A stretch of DNA of 64,000 nt from Babylonia areolata. Taxonomy: Eukaryota > Mollusca > Gastropoda > Neogastropoda > Buccinidae. The translations under genes were made by a program, and so were the position numbers. The stretch is taken from NCBI RefSeq assembly GCF_041734735.1, contig NC_134884.1, forward strand, positions 25,028,749 to 25,092,748. Reading direction: 5' to 3'. Each line of letters begins with the position of its first letter. Position 1 is the first letter of the stretch. Positions 55,347-61,300 of the stretch are shown one piece after another. Below the pieces are notes generated by a model. That model worked only from the letters and a program-made list of their open reading frames with translations, made no database searches and was not told where the DNA came from.

Positions 55347-58300
55347 ACGGATGCTTATGCAGTGAGATAGAACATATATAAACTTTTACGGTTGTATTAT
55401 GCATATAATGTTTTCACAATTTTACCTTGCAACAGTTATAAACATGACTGTTTTGAAGCAAAGCTATGTCCTTTTTTTTTTCAAGATTAAAAAACAAATA
55501 CTCCAAACTAGTCCTATGTCAGGTCACACGTGTGTACCTTCTTTTTTTTTACTGCAGGTATTTCCAGTGGTGATGTGTGTGATGACAATGACCCTGAATG
55601 GAATCAGACAGGGCTGGGCACACCAAAATATCCCAAATCACATACTCCACACACACTCTACCTCTGTCATTATTCAGCATTTCATCTCCTGTACCGTCTC
55701 CTCTTCTCTCACCACTTGTCCCTCCGTCCTCCACCCTCTAATTCATATTTCTTTATCTTAAAATCATTAGGCGCAAGAACACGCTAGAGATTATAAATAA
55801 GGCAAAAGAAAAAACCAAACAAACAGAATCCAAAATAATCATCCTTCTCCTTGCAGTATATCAAACAAGACCAACAGTGATCTGTTCTACAAGTCCCTAA
55901 CGATGGGGAGGCATGTTGTTTGGGCCGTCAGCTTTAAGAACAAAATGATTTAGAAAATGAAAAGAGCACTGACGCTGTGTGTCCATTCTGTATCGCCGTC
56001 CACTGGCTTCACACGACAGATGTAAACCTCCACTGCCTGCACAACACACAACACAATCAGTCCTGAAACAATAACTACACACACGGCAAACACACACACA
56101 CACGCACACACGTATAATACACAGGCATTCTAGCCATATAAAACATATACACATCTCTATACACATCACATACATATACACATCTCTATACACATCACAT
56201 CTCTTTCCCCACCCACTTTTATCAAGATTCAACACGCACATAACTCCTCCCCACCTGCTTGCTCCCCTGTCCTCTGTCTCCTCTCACATGTTCACACATA
56301 CATATGCCAACACCCCCTCCCCCCCACATAATACACTTACACATACATCACCACCACACACATTACTCACACCCGCACACACATACACCACACACACACC
56401 CCCCCCCACCCCCACATACACATACATCCACTCACACACAATCTGTCTCACCAGAGGAGGCACACTCTGCAGTTCTGGGGGCAGTTTCAAGAGTTGTTCA
56501 GGTCGCACCATGTCCTTCCGTCCCTCATCCACATAGAAAACCTGCAGAAGAAAGCATTCACCCCTACAGGTGCACAGTAAAACTATTTACCTGTGTGGTG
56601 GTTCAGAAAACCAGTTCAAGTTGCCGAAGACTGTTTTATCTGTAAACCAACAGTAGATGTCTTTTTGCCTTGTCAGGTTCCACACAAATTCATTATCTAA
56701 ATCTTATTTCTCCTAACAATTAAAAAAACAGCTGAACATACCTCTAAAAATCTTCTTTTTTTCTTTTTATCAAACTCACATTGTCATGTGGATTATTATT
56801 TTAAACCACTTTCTGTTATCTGCTGATCTCAGTTTATTATGTTTATTGAAAAATACAGGCAGACAGAGACACACACACTTGCAAGTACTGGTTTGAAGAT
56901 ACTGGTTTTAAAAACTGGTACTTTTTGGTACACAGCTCTGTTCAGCATTTATCCCCTCACCTATGCTTTCCTGGTCTGTCTTGGGCATTAGGTGCTGTTA
57001 CAGTTCAAGCCAACCCTTCTGAACTATCACACTCAACGTTGACTGATTTCAAGCATTTCTGGACATCTTATTATTGTGCTTGTGCAAACACACACACACA
57101 CACACAGAATAAACCTGATTAAAGACAGGAAAAAAGAACAAATTCCCATACAAAAAGTTACAGTACAAATCTAAAATGCTTAACACACACAGTTGTGTCT
57201 ACAATCTACCAGTCATCTGTGTGTGTGTGTGTGTGTGTCTGTCTGTGTGTGGGTGTGTCTGTTGGTGGGGTTGGTGTGCATGTGCATGTGCGTAAGTGTG
57301 TGCATGTGTGTGTGCATGCATGCATCCCTCTCTCTGCCTCTCTCTGCGCCTCTCTCTCACTCATTCTCTCTCTCACAAACCACACACACAAATACAAAAC
57401 CCAAACCCCTACACACACACATACACACACACACACGCGTTGTCAACAAGACAGTCCAGAAAGGTACAAACCTCCACAAATGACCCCGATTTGAGCGTGG
57501 CTTCCAGTTTAGCCAGCACACGTGCTCTGCACAACATACACGACCCATCCAGCATCAGTCCAATTGCATGACGGTTCATAGTAACAAACCATACAACCCC
57601 ACCTAGGCTATGAATGGGTGAAATAATACGCATCACTTAGCTTTACACTGTCTTATTTCTTCTTCTTCTTCATCAGATGGACAACACTTTATTTTCTATA
57701 AACGGTTTAACTCACTCAGTACGGCCAGTCCTCTCTTCCCCTCGGGTGTCCAGTGGGTGTCTGAATAACCCAACCTTTAGCTTCCGTCGTCACAATTGTG
57801 GTATTCTTTGTCAACATTCACCTCTTCAGTATAAGAGCCTTCCGCTTGCAATATTTTGATGGTGGTAATTGGGGTGAAACGCTGTTAACGTCGTCTCTTT
57901 CGCCATTCGTATGGAGAGAGCTAAGGTCCTGCAGACCCAAAGGGGCAGTGAATTCATATTCACTGAGTCCAGGGCTCAGCCCAGGGGTGCAGGACCCAAT
58001 TCTCTCCTTCCAACACTCAAACTTTTCCTGACTGAAGTCAGCTACCCATTCACACCTGCATGGAGTGAGGAAAAACAGATTAAAGTGCTTTTTTGGGGGT
58101 TCTTTTTTTACAAAGACACAACACCATGTTGGAACAGGACCATGAAATCTGATCACTGGATCACTTCTTCTTCTTCTGCATTCACTCGTATGCACACGAG
58201 TGGGCTTTTACATGTATGACCGTTTTTACCCCGCCATGCAGGCAGCCATACTCCGTTTTCGGGGGTGTGCATGCTGGGTATGTTCTTGTTTCCATAACCC

Positions 58301-61300
58301 ACTGAACGCTGACATGGATTACAGGATCTTTAACGTGCGTATTTGATCTTCTGCTTGCATATACACACGAAGGGGGTTCAGGCACTAGCAGGTCTGCACA
58401 TATGTTGACCTGGGAGATTGTAAAAATCTCCACCCTTTACCCACCAGGCGCCTGTCACCGTGATTCGAACCCGGGACCCTCAGATTGACAGTCCAATGCT
58501 TTAACCACTCGGCTATTGCGCCCGTCAACTGGATCACAAGTCTGATGCCTGATCAGTCCTGCCACAGCAACCCCATCACATTTTACGTGTTCATAATTTG
58601 CTGAAGCCAGCATCCCAATCCATTTTTTTGGTGCGGAGAAGCTGGGGAAGGGTGTGTGTAGGTGGGGGAGAAGGAGGAGGGGGGGGGGGTACAAAACTGT
58701 CAACATCCCCACTCCCAAAATTGTTAACAACAGGGGAGTGGGGTCACCTCAATAAATATTCTGTATTTACGCAATATCATCTTCACTCTTACCAAACTCA
58801 AGCTGCTTGTTATCAATGAAAGTTACCTGCTTGCTCATTTCCAACACTTATTTCCCATGACAAACTCTTCATTCATGCATGTATAATCTAATCAAAACAT
58901 CAACTGTAGACACACACACACACACACACACACAATCAATCCATCAAAACACACACCCACAGACACACCGTCATCAATCCACCCACACACACATACACAA
59001 ATGCACTCACTCACTCACAAACACACACATAAACACAAACCCAACAAACAAACAGGAACACACCTGAGGAAAGCCCCTTCACCATCTTTCACAGCAGCCA
59101 GGGACCTCAGACCTTCAACAAACAAGCCAACAAGGGAGAATGAAACACTCTTCAGCTGACTATAGTACAGGGCAGCAATGTGATCTGCTCTTTTCATCAT
59201 CTCCCTCAGCCACCTGGACTTCACCACCAGTCTACCTGTCCCAGTCAGCAGTCACAGGTGATGAACCATGTTGCATTAATTCTACTTGCTACATTGGATT
59301 CATGGTTAGGAATGACCTCACCACACAGGTAGACATGGGCGTACCACTTTAGGAATGACCTCACCACACAGGTAGACATGGGCGTACCACTTTAGGAATG
59401 AACTCACCACACAGGTAGACATGGGCGTACCACTTTAGGAATGACCTCACCACACAGGTAGACATGGGCGTACCACTTTAGGAATGACCTCACCACACAG
59501 GTAGACATGGGCGTACCACTTTAGGAATGACCTCACCACACAGGTAGACATGGGCGTACCACTTAAAATATGAAAATGTTCATATCAGCATCAGCACATG
59601 ATCAGTACGCACACATATGCACACACCACAAACGCTGCATTTTATCAACGCCTTTTACGCAGTTCTGCAATCAATCATGTATACATGCATGTAATGCGTG
59701 CATGCGTGTACACATGTGTAAATCCCTGTGTGTGTGTGTTTGTGTGCGTGTGCGTGCGTGTATGTGGACACACTCAGGTGTAGGAAGCATGTCATGACCA
59801 CATAAGCATCTTCACTATAGGATTCAGGTAACAGTACTATAAACTGGGTGCTCTGTACAACCAAGCATCTTGTTTTGGATGTTTAGCTGTTATTATATAA
59901 ACAAATCCATCAAAAAACAAACAACAACCCACAACTGAGGGGTAGAGCGGGGCAGAAAGAGAAAGAGAAAGTTGTAATGAGTGGTTCATGTTATTTGCTT
60001 TCCTCTAAAGCACACTGAGCTCTTTGAGAGGATGGGCATCATGCAAATTTACATTCTTATTACTATGATTACAATAATAATAACTATCATTGTTATTATC
60101 ATTATTACCATTATTATCAAAGTGATGAGAAGAAGCATGTGATCTTGCTCCATGAGGAAGGGGACCTGGTTGTCTTCACCTTGCTCCACAAGGAAGGAGA
60201 CCTGGTTGTTCTCACCTTGCTCCATGAGGAAGGAGACCTGGTTGTTCTCACCTTGCTCCATGAGGAAAGGAGACCTGGCTGTTCTCACCTTGCTCCATGA
60301 GGAAGGAGACCTGGTTGTTCTCAGCTTGCTCCACATGGAAGGAGACCTGGTTGTTCTCACCTTGCTCCACATGGAAGGAGACCTGGTTGTTCTCACCTTG
60401 CTCCACATGGAAGGAGACCTGGTTGTTCTCACCTTACTCCACAAGGAAGGAGACCTGGTTGTTCTCACCTTGCTCCATGACAAAGGAGACCTGGTTGTTC
60501 TCACCTTGCTCCATGAGGAAGGAGACCTGGTTGTTCTCACCTTGCTCCATGACAAAGGAGACCTGGTTGTTCTCACCTTGCTCCATGACAAAGGAGACCT
60601 GGTTGTTCTCACCTTGCTCCATGACAAAGGGGACCTGGTTGTTCTCACCTTGCTCCATGAGGAAGGGGGACCTGGTTGTTCTCACCTTGCTCCATGACAA
60701 AGGAGACCTGGTTGTTCTCACCTTGCTCCATGAGGAAGGGGGACCTGGTTGTTCTCACCTTGCTCCATGACAAAGGAGACCTGGCTGTTCTCACCTTGCT
60801 CCATGAGGAGGAGGGACCTGGCTGTTCTCACCTTGCTCCATAAGGAAAGGAGACTTGGTTGTTCTCACCTTGTTCCATGAGGAAAAAAGGAGACCTGGTT
60901 GTTCTCACCTTGCTCCATGAGGAAGGGGGACCTGGCTGTTCTCACCTTGCTCCATGAGGAGGGGGACCTGGCTGTTCTCTCCTTGCTCCATGAGGAGGGG
61001 GACCTGGCTGTTCTCACCTTGCTCCATGAGGAGGGGGACCTGGTTGTTCTCACCTTGCTCCATGAGGAAGGGGGACCTGGTTATTCTCACCTTGCTCCAC
61101 AAGGAAGGAGACCTGGATGTTCTCACCTTGCTCCATGAGGAAAGGAGACATGGCTGTTCTCACCTTGCTCCATGAGGAGGAGGACCTGGCTGTTCTCACC
61201 TTGCTCCATGAGGAAGGGGGACCTGGCTGTTCTCACCTTGCTCCATGAGGAAAGGAGACCTGGTTGTTCTCACCTTGCTCCATGAGGAGGAGGACCTGGT

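Noticed and set aside
57436-57471. Longer exon 4 ending at the CA-repeat edge
   Set aside because: It would end in phase 2, incompatible with exon 5; the donor at 57472 joins the Tudor strands in frame.
60049-60770. ORFs of 150-200 codons in the 36-bp array
   Set aside because: The unit is 12 codons and stop-free by composition; the gene-strand frame is the exon 2 donor repeat, not an exon.
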